Below are positions 22,975 through 32,022 of a stretch of DNA of 50,279 bases, piece by piece. The first letter of the stretch is position 1. Each line of letters starts with the position of its first letter. The position numbers were made by a program, and so were the translations under genes. The notes under the pieces are model-generated. The model was not told where the DNA came from. It saw only the letters and a program-made list of their open reading frames with translations, and made no database searches. The DNA is from Natronomonas sp. (GTDB taxonomy: Archaea > Halobacteriota > Halobacteria > Halobacteriales > Haloarculaceae): assembly GCF_028274965.1 (NCBI RefSeq), contig NZ_JAQCNO010000050.1, forward strand, positions 1-50,279, read 5' to 3'.

Positions 22975-23517
22975 ATGAGTAACAACGATCGGCTTCAGGA
23001 AGACTGGAACGAACTGGCCGAGAACGTGAACGAGGCGGTCGCACAATCGGTGGAACAGAACATGGAGGCGAGCGCCGCGTTCATGGAGTCGTGGGCCGAC
23101 GCGATGGAGGACTCGATGCCGGAGTCCGATGGGATGGCGAGCGCGGTCGAAGGCTACAACGGGGCCTACGAGGTCTGGATGAACGCCGCCGAGGAGATGT
23201 TCGAACGGACCGCCGACGGCGCCGCCGGCGAGGACGTCTCCGTGGACGAGTTCCGGGACATCTGGCTCCAGAGCGCGAACGAGGCGTTCAAAGAGGTCAT
23301 GGGCACCTCGGCCTTCGCGGCGGCCAACGGCCGGCTCGTCAGCGCGATGATGGACATGCAACAGCAGGTCGACGAGATCGGCGAGGAGACGCTCTCGGAG
23401 ATGGGGATGCCGACCGCCGCCGACCTCGACGAGATCGGTGAGCGACTCGTCGAACTCGAGCGCCGACAGCACAGCGTCGAGGCGAAACTCGAGCGCATCC
23501 TCGAGGCGGTAGAATGA
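22975..23517 (+). CDS. phaE: PHA synthase subunit PhaE (haloarchaeal class III)
   Basis: The 180-residue acidic, mostly helical protein has an N-terminal [19 protein letters not shown] helix and a middle [15 protein letters not shown] / [18 protein letters not shown] region. A C-terminal coiled coil (about 130-180: [20 protein letters not shown]) completes it. This is the haloarchaeal PhaE layout, shorter than bacterial PhaE. PhaE partners PhaC to make an active class III polyhydroxyalkanoate synthase on the granule surface. Its last codons overlap the phaC start by 4 bases (ATGA), so the two are translationally coupled. The ATG at 22975 is chosen from promoter spacing. Confidence 0.9.
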   Translation: MSNNDRLQEDWNELAENVNEAVAQSVEQNMEASAAFMESWADAMEDSMPESDGMASAVEGYNGAYEVWMNAAEEMFERTADGAAGEDVSVDEFRDIWLQSANEAFKEVMGTSAFAAANGRLVSAMMDMQQQVDEIGEETLSEMGMPTAADLDEIGERLVELERRQHSVEAKLERILEAVE

Positions 23518-24962
23518 GCGCGAACGACCCCTTCTCGTTCGCGTTGAACGTCCAGCGCGACGTGTTGGACGCGGCGGCCGACTCCGTGCGGAAGGGATCG
23601 ATCGCCGGCGAGCGCTACGACCGGATCGAGGACGTCGAGGTGGGACAGACGCCGAGCGAGGTGGTTTACGAGGAGAACAAACTCGAACTCCTCCACTACG
23701 AGCCGATCACCGACGAGCAACACGACGTGCCGATCCTCATCGTGTACGCGCTCATCAACAAGCCGTTCATCCTCGATCTCCAGCCGGACCGAAGCGTCGT
23801 TCGGCGGCTGTTGGAGGCCGGCCACGACGTCTATCTCATCGACTGGAACGAGCCCTCCCGGCTCGATCGACACCTCACGATCGACGACTACGTCAACCGC
23901 TACATCGACAACTGCGTCGACGTCGTGAGGGATCGCTCCGGACGGGAGTCGATCAACCTCCTCGGGTACTGCATGGGCGGCACGATGACGGCGATGTACA
24001 CCGCGTTGCACCCCGAGAAGGTCCGCACCCTCGGGCTCATGGCGGCCGGGCTCTGTTTCGACGACACGGGCGGCGTCCTCGAGTTGTGGGGCGACGACGA
24101 GCACTACGACCCGCGGGACGTCGTCGACGCCCACGGGAACGTCCCGGCGACGATGCTCGACGTCGGGTTCGCGCTCATGGACCCCGTCGCCAACTACGTC
24201 TCGAAGTACGTCCGCCTGTACGACAACCTCGAAAACGAGGACTTCGTCGAGAACTTCGCCCGGATGGAGCGGTGGCTCGGCGAGGGGATCGACCTCGCCG
24301 GCGAGACGTACGTCCAGTTCCTCGAGGACATCTACCAGGACAACAAGCTCTACAACAACGAACTGTACCTCGGCGACAACCACGTCGACATCACCGAGAT
24401 CGACGTGCCGCTGCTCCAGATCGTCGGGGAGTACGACCACCTCATCCCCTCCGAGACGAGCAAGCCGTTCAACGAGGTCGTCGGCAGCGACGACACCGAG
24501 ACGATCGAGTACCCCACCGGCCACATCGGGCTGTCCGTCTCGGGGTCGAGCCACCGCGACGTCTGGCCCCGGGTCGCCGAGTGGTTCCTCGAGAAGTCCG
24601 CCGCCGACCCCGAACGGCTCGAGGCGGTCGCGGAGTCGGTCGCGGCGGCGACCGACCAGATCGGCATCGAGGAGATCGACGTTGACGCCGAAAGCGCCGC
24701 CGCCGAGCGCGACACCCCGACGGCGGTCGAGATCGACATCGACGACGCCGGCTCCGGGGCGGACGATCCCGACGGCTCCGGGGCGAACGCGGTCGACGTT
24801 CGATCGGCAATCGACGGGATCGGACCGACCTACGCCGAACGGCTCGCCGACGCCGGCATCGAGACGGTCGCGGACCTCGCCGACGCCGGCATCGAGACGG
24901 TCGCCGACGCCGCCGAGGTCACCGAGCGCCGCGCCGGGGAGTGGATCGCCCAAACGGAGTGA
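23514..24962 (+). CDS. phaC: Class III polyhydroxyalkanoate synthase PhaC with C-terminal helix-hairpin-helix
   Basis: The 482-residue alpha/beta-hydrolase polymerises (R)-3-hydroxyacyl-CoA. The catalytic triad can be read as Cys153 in the lipase-like box GYCMGG, Asp308 in GEYDHLIP and His337 in TGHIGLS. The synthase core ends around 365. A roughly 65-residue acidic linker then leads to a helix-hairpin-helix-like domain (about 432-482: [16 protein letters not shown], then [14 protein letters not shown]). Long C-terminal tails are known for haloarchaeal PhaC; a DNA-binding-type fold at the end is unusual. Within it an 11-residue unit is duplicated. Confidence 0.94.
   Translation: MSANDPFSFALNVQRDVLDAAADSVRKGSIAGERYDRIEDVEVGQTPSEVVYEENKLELLHYEPITDEQHDVPILIVYALINKPFILDLQPDRSVVRRLLEAGHDVYLIDWNEPSRLDRHLTIDDYVNRYIDNCVDVVRDRSGRESINLLGYCMGGTMTAMYTALHPEKVRTLGLMAAGLCFDDTGGVLELWGDDEHYDPRDVVDAHGNVPATMLDVGFALMDPVANYVSKYVRLYDNLENEDFVENFARMERWLGEGIDLAGETYVQFLEDIYQDNKLYNNELYLGDNHVDITEIDVPLLQIVGEYDHLIPSETSKPFNEVVGSDDTETIEYPTGHIGLSVSGSSHRDVWPRVAEWFLEKSAADPERLEAVAESVAAATDQIGIEEIDVDAESAAAERDTPTAVEIDIDDAGSGADDPDGSGANAVDVRSAIDGIGPTYAERLADAGIETVADLADAGIETVADAAEVTERRAGEWIAQTE
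24846..24904 (+). repeat. 26-bp direct repeat, 33-bp period, in phaC
   Basis: The same 26-base sequence (start GCCGACGCCGGC) occurs at 24846-24871 and 24879-24904. It encodes two copies of [10 protein letters not shown] in the C-terminal HhH region, an in-frame 11-codon duplication with identical bases, so probably recent. Confidence 0.85.
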
Positions 24963-24981
24963 TCGCCCCGACGACGCGGAA

Positions 24982-25899
24982 CTACGCCGCGCGCCCGTCC
25001 CGCATCGCCGCCGCGTCCCCTCTTTTCGCCCGATCGATCGCCGCCGGCGTCGGGTCCGGCCCCGCCCTCGCCTCCGGGGCGCTGCCGGCCGGATCGGCTC
25101 CCACACTCGAGAACAGCAGTCTGACGTGGCCGAGATACGGGACGCGGAGCTCGGCAGTCCCGATGATCCAGGCGGGCCGGATCGGGGCCGACAGCCGGGT
25201 CACCTGGTCGTAGTTCGCGTTCGTCCGCTCGTTGTCGCCTTTGGTGATGAACCCGGCGTGATCGGCCGGGCAGTGATGCAGTTCCGCGCAGCTGTCGGCG
25301 CTGCCGACGGCGTCGGGATCGGCCCGGTCGTACCAGTTCTCGCCCTCCTCGACCCAAAGCATCGTGCGGTGGATCACCGGCGTCCGCCCGGCGTTGCCGT
25401 TCGGCTGGAACACGATCACGTCCCCGGGCGCGTTGAAGGTCGTCCGACCCGTCGTCCGCGCGACGTCGGCCGGAACGACCCCGGTCTGTTCGCCCTCGTG
25501 CGTGACGCCCGCCTCGGGCGTAAAGCGCTCGTTGTCGACCACGATGACGAGGTCGCCCCGCTCCATGTTCGGCTCCATGCTGTCGGAGATGACCGCAACC
25601 ATCGGCGGCCACACGCCGCTGGCGGCGAACAGCACCCCCCCGATGGCGAGCACGATCAGGACGCTCGTCACGAGGTCGCGAACGTAGAGCAGCGGCCCCG
25701 AATCGACCGCCCGGAACCACCGGATCCACCCGAGCACGCCCTCGGGTCGGTCGCCCTCCGATCCCGCTCGATCGGGTCCGCCGGACGGTCCGATCGGTTC
25801 GTCCGGGCCGCCGCTCGTCCCGCCGGCGCGATCCGCGTCCGCCCCGGACGACGCGTCCGCGGGATCCTCGGCGCGGTCCTCGCCCGTCCTGTCAGTCAT
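24982..25899 (-). CDS. Signal peptidase I (archaeal Sec11 type)
   Basis: The 305-residue protein has a disordered acidic N-terminus (1-55), a membrane helix (about 75-97) and an S26 peptidase domain outside the membrane. The catalytic Ser is Ser107 in VISDSMEP. The base is His177 in PVIHRTM, as in archaeal and ER signal peptidases, where bacteria use Lys. Asp222 in ITKGDNERTN completes the site. A second hydrophobic stretch near 250-265 (RVPYLGHVRLLFSS) may touch the membrane. It removes signal peptides from Sec-exported proteins. The long disordered N-terminus and a Cys/His-bearing insert (about 200-214) are halophile-like extras. The gene is convergent with phaC, 19 bases apart. Confidence 0.92.
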   Translation of the reverse strand: MTDRTGEDRAEDPADASSGADADRAGGTSGGPDEPIGPSGGPDRAGSEGDRPEGVLGWIRWFRAVDSGPLLYVRDLVTSVLIVLAIGGVLFAASGVWPPMVAVISDSMEPNMERGDLVIVVDNERFTPEAGVTHEGEQTGVVPADVARTTGRTTFNAPGDVIVFQPNGNAGRTPVIHRTMLWVEEGENWYDRADPDAVGSADSCAELHHCPADHAGFITKGDNERTNANYDQVTRLSAPIRPAWIIGTAELRVPYLGHVRLLFSSVGADPAGSAPEARAGPDPTPAAIDRAKRGDAAAMRDGRAA

Positions 25900-25980
25900 T
25901 GTCCCCGATAGCGAGGCCGCAAACGTGAACGTTCTGGGTTCCGGCCGGCCGCCGCCCGGGGCCTGTTTGGGCGCGTCGGC

Positions 25981-27405
25981 TCACCGCCGCCGCCGCGACA
26001 CGCGCTCCTCGGCGGTCTCGCTCGTGACGACCTCGTACAGGAGCGCCCGCCCGCCCCGCGCCCGCTCGTCCGTCTCGTCGGTTCGCTCGCCGGACTCGGG
26101 GCCGCCCCCGTCGTCCGCGGTCGCGTGCCCGCCGCTCGGTCGGAGTATCCGGCCGAGCCGCTGCGTGAACTCCCGCTCGCTGCCGGACCCCGAGAGGACG
26201 ACCGCGACGTTGGCGTCGGGGACATCGACGCCCTCGTCGAGGACGTTGGCCGCGACGATCCGGGAGTACTCGCCGCGGCGGAACCGATCGAGTATCTCCC
26301 GGCGCTCGTCGGCCCCCGTCTCGTTCGTGATCGGCGGGAGCAAAAACCGCTCGGCCAGGTCGTACACGAGGTCGGTGTGGGCGGTGAAGACGATGATCCG
26401 ATCGCCGCGGTGTCGCTCGAGGATCTCGGCGAGGGCGTCCGTCTTCGCGTCGGCGTTCATCATCACCTCCCGGGCGCGCTGCTTGGCGAGAAGCGCCTCG
26501 CGGGCCTCCGGGTCCGACCCCGAGCGCTTGACGAGTTCCCGGTAGTCGCTGCCGCTCCGCAGTTCGATCCCGGACGCGGCGAGGTAGTCGGTGAACGTCC
26601 CCTGGAGGCGCTCGTAGCGCTCGCGCTCCTCGGGCGTCAACTCGACGTCGATCCGCTTGATGTCGTACTCCGCGAGGTGCTCGCCCGCGAGGTCGTCGGC
26701 CGACAGCCGGTAGACGACCGGCCCGACGAGCTCCGCGACGGCGTCGTGGGCCCCGTCGGGCCGCTCGAACGTCGCCGTCAGCCCGAGCCGCGCCGGGGCG
26801 GCGCTCAGCCGCGCGATGTCGCGGTACCCCTCGCCGCCGAGGTGGTGGACCTCGTCGAAGACGACGAGACCGAACCGATCGCCCAACTCGTCGGCCCGGA
26901 GGTACGCCGAATCGTATGTGCTGACGGTGATCGCCTCGACGCGCTGCTCGCCGCCGCCGAGGCGACCGATCGGCCGTCCGTCGCCGAACTCCGCGTCGAG
27001 TTCCGCGTGCCACTGCTCGACGAGATCGATCGTCGGGGCGACGACGAGCGTCGGGGTGTCCGAGGCCGCGATGGCGCCGATCGCGACGACCGTCTTACCG
27101 CTGCCCGTCGGCAACTCGACGACGCCCCGGTCGCCGGCCGCCCGCCAGGCGTCGACGGCGTCCGTCTGGTACCCGCGGAGTTCGTACTCGGTCGCCAGAT
27201 CGCCGGTGTCGGCGAGATCGAGCACCCGATCGTCGAGGGGAAGCCCCCGATCGACACAGCGCGCCGACAGGTCGGCGTACCGGACGGCGGGCGCGCGGTA
27301 GGTCCCCGAACGCGCGTCCGACTCGACGAACGGCAGGCCCCCGAGTTCGGCCGCGGCCTCGCCGTCGATCCGGATCGTCCCCTCCTCGTACCGGAGCGTG
27401 ACCAC
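25981..27405 (-). CDS. XPB/Rad25-like DNA helicase
   Basis: The 474-residue superfamily 2 helicase has a short N-terminal damage-recognition-like domain (1-70), Q-motif RGYQTDAV, Walker A PTGSGKT (99-105), DEVH box (184-187), GLTATFER, a thumb-like insert (about 255-315), motif IV VFTAH and motif VI QRLGRILR. Archaeal XPB acts in DNA opening for repair or transcription, often with the nuclease Bax1; no bax1 is adjacent here. A disordered insert (HATADDGGGPESG) sits just after motif VI. Translation starts at GTG 27405; a minus-strand GGTTTAACT lies 22-30 bases before it. Confidence 0.92.
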   Translation of the reverse strand: MVTLRYEEGTIRIDGEAAAELGGLPFVESDARSGTYRAPAVRYADLSARCVDRGLPLDDRVLDLADTGDLATEYELRGYQTDAVDAWRAAGDRGVVELPTGSGKTVVAIGAIAASDTPTLVVAPTIDLVEQWHAELDAEFGDGRPIGRLGGGEQRVEAITVSTYDSAYLRADELGDRFGLVVFDEVHHLGGEGYRDIARLSAAPARLGLTATFERPDGAHDAVAELVGPVVYRLSADDLAGEHLAEYDIKRIDVELTPEERERYERLQGTFTDYLAASGIELRSGSDYRELVKRSGSDPEAREALLAKQRAREVMMNADAKTDALAEILERHRGDRIIVFTAHTDLVYDLAERFLLPPITNETGADERREILDRFRRGEYSRIVAANVLDEGVDVPDANVAVVLSGSGSEREFTQRLGRILRPSGGHATADDGGGPESGERTDETDERARGGRALLYEVVTSETAEERVSRRRR

Positions 27406-27426
27406 GGCGATCCTCGGCGACGCGGC

Positions 27427-27435
27427 GGTTTAACT
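27427..27435 (-). promoter_or_regulatory. TATA-like box for the XPB-like helicase
   Basis: Minus-strand AGTTAAACC lies 22-30 bases before the GTG at 27405 and supports that GTG as the start of a leaderless message. Confidence 0.45.
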
Positions 27436-27460
27436 CCGGCGGCCGCCGCGTTTGTCAACC

Positions 27461-27468
27461 CTTATTGC
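27461..27468 (+). promoter_or_regulatory. TATA-like box for grpE
   Basis: CTTATTGC lies 23-30 bases before the grpE ATG at 27491, facing away from the helicase promoter. Confidence 0.4.
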
Positions 27469-27490
27469 CGCCGACCGGCACCGTTCGCGT

Positions 27491-28219
27491 ATGAGCGACG
27501 AACAGGGCGACGCCGGAGCGACCGCCGGGGCGGAGCCGGCGACCGACGCGGAGGGGGCCGAACGCGACGAGCCCTCGGCCGACGCGACCGAAGACGCGAC
27601 GGAGCCGCCTCTCGCGGAGATCGCCGACCGGATCGAGCGGAGCGATCCCGGGGAGATCGCCGAGGAGATCGCCGCGCTCCGCGAGGAGGCCGTCGGGCTC
27701 CGGACCGACCGCGACGACCTCGAAGCGCGGCTCAAACGGAAGCAAGCGGAGTTTCAAAACTACAAGAAGCGACAGGAAAAACAGCGCAAAAAGGAGCGCG
27801 CCCGGGCGACCGAGTCCCTCGTCGAGGACCTCCTCGAGGTGCGCGACAACCTCACGCGCGCGCTCTCGCAGGACGCGGACGCGGACATCCGCGAGGGCGT
27901 CGAGGCGACGTTCCGGCAACTCGAGGAGGTCCTCGAGGGCGAGGGCGTCGAACCCGTCGAACCGGACCCCGGCACGCCGACCGATCCGGTCCGACACGAG
28001 GTGCTGTTGGGCGTCGAGAGCGACCGCCCGGAGGGCACCGTCGCCGAGGTCCACCGCCCCGGCTACGAGATGGCCGGCAAGGTCCTCCGTCCGGCACAGG
28101 TCACCGTCTCACAAGGCCCCGCCGACGCGGACGATCAGGCGGCGACCGAACCGACCGACGACGACGGGACCGAAAGCGGGTCCGACCCCGAGGAGCGGGA
28201 CGCGGCCGGGGACGAATAA
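27491..28219 (+). CDS. grpE: Nucleotide exchange factor GrpE
   Basis: The 242-residue protein is the nucleotide exchange factor for DnaK. An acidic disordered N-terminus (1-60) leads to a long coiled coil (about 62-110: EARLKRKQAEFQNYKKR) and a four-helix plus beta-wing domain ending GYEMAGKVLRPAQVTVS, the GrpE signature. A further acidic tail (about 205-242) is halophile-typical. dnaK follows on the same strand after 129 bases with its own TATA-like box. Confidence 0.96.
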   Translation: MSDEQGDAGATAGAEPATDAEGAERDEPSADATEDATEPPLAEIADRIERSDPGEIAEEIAALREEAVGLRTDRDDLEARLKRKQAEFQNYKKRQEKQRKKERARATESLVEDLLEVRDNLTRALSQDADADIREGVEATFRQLEEVLEGEGVEPVEPDPGTPTDPVRHEVLLGVESDRPEGTVAEVHRPGYEMAGKVLRPAQVTVSQGPADADDQAATEPTDDDGTESGSDPEERDAAGDE

Positions 28220-28313
28220 CGCTTCCGTGTATACGTCCCGGTTCGACGGAGCGCGCGGAAAAAACGCAGGACGGAACGCCCCCGCCGCGAGCCCCCTCGG
28301 ACGCGTCTAGCAA

Positions 28314-28322
28314 CTTTTAACC
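28314..28322 (+). promoter_or_regulatory. TATA-like box for dnaK
   Basis: CTTTTAACC lies 27-35 bases before the dnaK ATG at 28349, consistent with dnaK also being transcribed apart from grpE, as expected for a heat-inducible chaperone. Confidence 0.5.
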
Positions 28323-28348
28323 GATCCAGACCGGTAGTTACGGCCAAC

Positions 28349-30283
28349 ATGGCTAGCAACAAGATCCTCGGTATCGACCTCGGTACCACGAACTCCGCCT
28401 TCGCGGTGATGGAGGGCGGCGATCCCGAGATCATCGTCAACGGCGAGGGCGAACGGACGACGCCGTCGATCGTCGCCTTCACCGACGACGACGAGCGCCT
28501 GGTCGGCAAGCCGGCGAAGAACCAGGCGATCCAGAACCCCGAGAACACGATCCAATCGATCAAGCGACACATGGGCGAGGACGACTACACCGTCCCCGTC
28601 GACGGCGAGGACTACACGCCCGAGCAGATCTCGGCGATGATCCTCCAGAAGATCAAACGCGACGCCGAGGAGTACCTCGGCGACGACGTCGAGCGGGCCG
28701 TCATCACCGTTCCCGCGTACTTCAACGACCGGCAGCGACAGGCGACGAAGGACGCCGGCGAGATCGCCGGCTTCGAGGTCGAACGGATCGTCAACGAACC
28801 GACCGCGGCGGCGATGGCCTACGGTCTCGACGACGAGACCGACCAGACCGTCCTCGTGTACGACCTCGGCGGCGGCACGTTCGACGTCTCGATTCTCGAT
28901 CTCGGCGGCGGCGTCTACGAGGTCGTCGCCACGAACGGCGACAACGACCTCGGCGGCGACGACTGGGACGAGGCCATCATCGACTACCTCGCCGACTCCT
29001 TCGCCGAGGAACACGGCATCGACCTCCGGGAGGACCGCCAGGCCCTCCAGCGGCTGACCGAGGCCGCCGAGGAGGCCAAGATCGAACTCTCCTCGCGGAA
29101 GGAGGCGACGATCAATCTCCCCTTCATCGCGGCGACCGACGAGGGGCCGCTCAACCTCGAGGACAAGATCTCGCGGGCGAAGTTCGAATCGCTCACCAGT
29201 GATCTGCTCGAACGGACCGTCGCGCCGACCGAGCAGGCGCTTTCCGACGCCGGGTACGCCAAGGGCGACATCGACGAGGTCATCCTCGTCGGCGGGTCGA
29301 CGCGGATGCCCCAGGTCCAAGAGAAGGTCGAGGAACTCACCGACCAGGAGCCGAAAAAGAACGTCAACCCCGACGAGGCCGTCGCCCTCGGCGCGGCGAT
29401 CCAGGGCGGCGTGCTCTCGGGCGACGTCGACGACATCGTCCTGCTCGACGTGACGCCGCTCAGCCTCGGCATCGAGGTCAAGGGCGGCCTCTTCGAGCGG
29501 CTGATCGACAAGAACACCACCATCCCGACGGAGGCCTCGAAGGTCTTCACCACCGCCGCCGCCAACCAGACCTCGGTCAACATCCGGGTCTTCCAGGGCG
29601 AACGGGAGATCGCCGAGGAGAACGAACTGCTCGGCGCGTTCCAGTTGACCGGGATCCCGCCGGCACCCGCCGGAACGCCGCAGATCGAGGTCTCCTTCGA
29701 CATCGACGAGAACGGCATCGTCAACGTCTCCGCCGAGGACCAGGGGTCGGGCAACAGCGAGGACATCACCATCGAGGGCGGCGTCGGCCTCTCCGACGAG
29801 GAGATCGAGCGCATGCAGGAGGAGGCCGAGGAACACGCCGAGGAGGATGAAAAGCGCCGCGAGCGGATCGAGGCGCGCAACGAGGCCGAATCGACCGTCC
29901 AGCGGGCCGAAACGCTCCTCGAGGAGAACGACGACGCGATCGACGACGCGACCGAAAGCGACATCGAGGCCGCGATCGAAGACCTCGAAGCCGTCATCGA
30001 GGACGACGACGCGACGACGGAGGAACTCACCGAGGCGACCGAGGACCTCACCGAGAAACTCCAGGAGATCGGCAAGCAGATGTACGAACAGCAGGCCGCC
30101 GGCGCCGAAGGGGCCGGTGCCGGCGCTGGCGCGGGCGGCATGGGCGGTATGGGCGGCATGGGCGGTGCCGGTCCGGGCGGCCCCGGCCCGGGTGCGGGCG
30201 GTGCCGGACCCGGCGCGCAGGCCGGCGACGACGAGTTCGTCGACGCCGACTTCGAGGACGTCGACGACGACGACGAGGAGTAG
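28349..30283 (+). CDS. dnaK: Chaperone DnaK (Hsp70)
   Basis: The 644-residue Hsp70 has phosphate-binding loops [16 protein letters not shown] (about 6-21) and [19 protein letters not shown] (about 171-189), [13 protein letters not shown] (about 311-323), the linker [14 protein letters not shown], and a substrate-binding beta domain ([16 protein letters not shown]). A helical lid ends in a Gly/Met/Ala/Pro-rich tail ([11 protein letters not shown] type) and an acidic VDDDDEE end. It is a cytoplasmic ATP-dependent folding chaperone working with DnaJ and GrpE, both encoded in this window. Length and motifs are complete. Confidence 0.98.
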   Translation: MASNKILGIDLGTTNSAFAVMEGGDPEIIVNGEGERTTPSIVAFTDDDERLVGKPAKNQAIQNPENTIQSIKRHMGEDDYTVPVDGEDYTPEQISAMILQKIKRDAEEYLGDDVERAVITVPAYFNDRQRQATKDAGEIAGFEVERIVNEPTAAAMAYGLDDETDQTVLVYDLGGGTFDVSILDLGGGVYEVVATNGDNDLGGDDWDEAIIDYLADSFAEEHGIDLREDRQALQRLTEAAEEAKIELSSRKEATINLPFIAATDEGPLNLEDKISRAKFESLTSDLLERTVAPTEQALSDAGYAKGDIDEVILVGGSTRMPQVQEKVEELTDQEPKKNVNPDEAVALGAAIQGGVLSGDVDDIVLLDVTPLSLGIEVKGGLFERLIDKNTTIPTEASKVFTTAAANQTSVNIRVFQGEREIAEENELLGAFQLTGIPPAPAGTPQIEVSFDIDENGIVNVSAEDQGSGNSEDITIEGGVGLSDEEIERMQEEAEEHAEEDEKRRERIEARNEAESTVQRAETLLEENDDAIDDATESDIEAAIEDLEAVIEDDDATTEELTEATEDLTEKLQEIGKQMYEQQAAGAEGAGAGAGAGGMGGMGGMGGAGPGGPGPGAGGAGPGAQAGDDEFVDADFEDVDDDDEE

Positions 30284-30299
30284 CCCCCGAGTCCCGGGG

Positions 30300-30458
30300 T
30301 CAGTCGTCGGGTTCGTCGTTTTTTCCGAGACGATCAAGCAGCCAGATCAGCGCCAAAATCGGGGCGGCGGGCAACAGAAGCAACATCGCGCCGAGACCGA
30401 TGACCGCGTCGAGGATCCGGTTTCCGAGCGACGGCTTCGGCGGTGTGGTCTCGGGCAT
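30300..30458 (-). CDS. Small membrane protein (52 residues), unknown function
   Basis: The minus-strand frame reads MPETTPPKPSLGNRILDAV, then one or two closely packed hydrophobic segments (about 17-41: IGLGAMLLLLPAAPILALI), ending RLGKNDEPDD. It is a short membrane-anchored protein with acidic soluble end. A TATA-like sequence lies 27-35 bases before the ATG at 30458. The gene is convergent with dnaK, 16 bases between stops. No family recognised with certainty. Confidence 0.65.
   Translation of the reverse strand: MPETTPPKPSLGNRILDAVIGLGAMLLLLPAAPILALIWLLDRLGKNDEPDD
30319..30324 (+). terminator. Possible U-tract terminator after dnaK
   Basis: Six T in a row occur 36 bases after the dnaK stop. 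Archaeal termination, including FttA-assisted, uses U-rich tracts. The same bases encode the KN of the convergent small protein, so the run may be there for coding reasons. Confidence 0.25.
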
Positions 30459-30484
30459 CCCACCCCGACGTAGACGGGTCGGTC

Positions 30485-30493
30485 ACATAACGG
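30485..30493 (-). promoter_or_regulatory. TATA-like box for the 52-residue membrane protein
   Basis: Minus-strand CCGTTATGT lies 27-35 bases before the ATG at 30458. Confidence 0.4.
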
Positions 30494-30568
30494 TGGTGTC
30501 GCGGGGCGGCCGACCCGCCGGCGCACCCCACAGGAGGGCGGCGACGCGGCGTTTCGCCCGGCCCGGAT

Positions 30569-31327
30569 CTACCGACGGACGACCATCACCGAGAGGTCCG
30601 AAAACGCCGTTTCCTCTTTCGAGTCGACGTCGGCCGCAAGCGACGAAAGCGACGTCCTCGTGATCGACTCGTCGTCGTGTGTCAGCCGCTCACAGACCCA
30701 AACCGAGCGGTCGGACGCGCCGCCCTCGAGCAACCGGCGGGCGATCCGTTCGGGCATCCAGTCGAACGGCCGGGGCAACACGAGCAGGTTCCGGTCGCCG
30801 ACGTCGCGTTCGAGCCGCCCGAGGTCCGCCTCGATGGGGCCGCTTTTGTGCAGCGTGACGAACGTCGTCTCCTCCATCGGCGTGCGCGCCCGGGAGGCCG
30901 CGATCTGCAGCGACGAGATCCCCGGGATCACCCGCACGGGAGCGCCGACCGCCGACTCGAGTTTCCCGACGAACTGGTATCCCGAGTGGTTGGGGTCGCC
31001 CATCAGCACGGCCGCGCCGCGCTCGCCGTCTGCGACCCGGTCGGCGAACGCCGCGAGCACCTCCGGTTCGTCCTCGTAGCCGCAACACAGCGCCTCGCCG
31101 GTGATCTCCTCGCCGACGAACCCGACGACGGTTTCGAACCCGACGACGACGTCCGCCTCCCGGATCGCCCGCGCGCCCCGTCGCGTGAGGTACTCGGGGT
31201 TCCCGGGGCCGATCCCGACGGCGTACACCGGCTCCTCGCCGCGTCCGCTTCGGTCCCCGCCGATCGCCTCGGGGCGCTCGGCGGCGAACGCCCCGGGGTC
31301 CTCGGGGAACTCGACCCCGTCGGTCAT
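30569..31327 (-). CDS. cbiE: Precorrin-7 C5-methyltransferase CbiE
   Basis: The 252-residue tetrapyrrole methylase adds a methyl at C5 of the corrin ring using S-adenosylmethionine. The start of the fold is VYAVGIGPGNPEYLTRRG (about 34-51), with the GDPNHSGY SAM-site loop and IPGISSLQIAASRA typical of CbiE. Only the CbiE half is present; the C15-methylating decarboxylase CbiT is a separate gene at 47816. An acidic 30-residue extension precedes the fold. The ATG overlaps the cbiC stop by 4 bases, so cobN-cbiC-cbiE is one unit. Confidence 0.88.
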   Translation of the reverse strand: MTDGVEFPEDPGAFAAERPEAIGGDRSGRGEEPVYAVGIGPGNPEYLTRRGARAIREADVVVGFETVVGFVGEEITGEALCCGYEDEPEVLAAFADRVADGERGAAVLMGDPNHSGYQFVGKLESAVGAPVRVIPGISSLQIAASRARTPMEETTFVTLHKSGPIEADLGRLERDVGDRNLLVLPRPFDWMPERIARRLLEGGASDRSVWVCERLTHDDESITRTSLSSLAADVDSKEETAFSDLSVMVVRR

Positions 31328-32022
31328 CGGTCGAGGGTCACCTCGTCGTTTCGCGCGTCGCTGGCGACGTGGACCAACTCGTTTGTCAGCCCCGCCGCGA
31401 GCCCGCTCCCGCCGCGCCGTCCGACGTTCGTGACCGCCGGGACGCCGTGTTCGGCACAGACCTCTCGGACGCGCTCGCGGCTCTCGGCGGCCTTGACGAA
31501 CCCGACGGGCGTGGCGACGACGACCGCCGGGCGGGTGCCCTGGTCGATGCAGTCGGCGAGCGCGAGGGCGGCCGTCGGCGCGTTGCCGATCGTCGCGATC
31601 GCGCCCTCGTAGGCCCCCTCGCGGTCGAGTTCGAGCACCGACGCCGCCGTCCGGGTCATCCCGGTCTCGGCGGCCAACTCCGCCCCGTTGCCGATCGCCT
31701 TCCGGACGGGGCAGTCGTGGCCCCGCCCCGTGATCCCGGATCTGACCATCGTGATGTCGGTGACGATCGGGCGCTCGGCGAGGACGGCCTCGGCCCCGGC
31801 GACGACCGGTTCGTCCTCGTCGTCGCCGGTGAACCGCAGCAGGTACTGGAACTCCTCGTCGCCGGTCGCGTGGACCGCCTTCCCGCGCAGCCTGTCGGCG
31901 AGCGTCTCCTGTGGGACCAACTCGTGGACCCGGTCCATGCTCGTCTCGGCGATCTCCATGGCGTCGGCGGTCGTCGCCCCCAGATCCGCGTACTCCTCGT
32001 GGTCCTCGCTTTCAGTCGTCAT
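31324..32022 (-). CDS. cbiC: Precorrin-8X methylmutase CbiC
   Basis: The 232-residue enzyme moves the C11 methyl to C12, giving hydrogenobyrinate or cobyrinate. Family motifs are RVHATGDEEF-like KAVHATGDEEFQYLLRF, TDITMVRSGI, the IGNAPTAALALADCI loop and VVVATPVGFVKAAESRE. The active His is probably the one in VHATGD (about 51). The start overlaps the cobN 3' end by 11 bases. Confidence 0.93.
   Translation of the reverse strand: MTTESEDHEEYADLGATTADAMEIAETSMDRVHELVPQETLADRLRGKAVHATGDEEFQYLLRFTGDDEDEPVVAGAEAVLAERPIVTDITMVRSGITGRGHDCPVRKAIGNGAELAAETGMTRTAASVLELDREGAYEGAIATIGNAPTAALALADCIDQGTRPAVVVATPVGFVKAAESRERVREVCAEHGVPAVTNVGRRGGSGLAAGLTNELVHVASDARNDEVTLDR

Noticed and set aside
26125-28320. 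Long plus-strand frame opposite the XPB-like helicase and running through grpE
   Set aside because: It overlaps two well-supported genes in other frames and reads as Arg/Gly/Asp-rich shadow sequence.
28307-30337. Long minus-strand open frame opposite dnaK
   Set aside because: It is the classic antisense shadow of dnaK in GC-rich DNA; the sense strand encodes a complete Hsp70.
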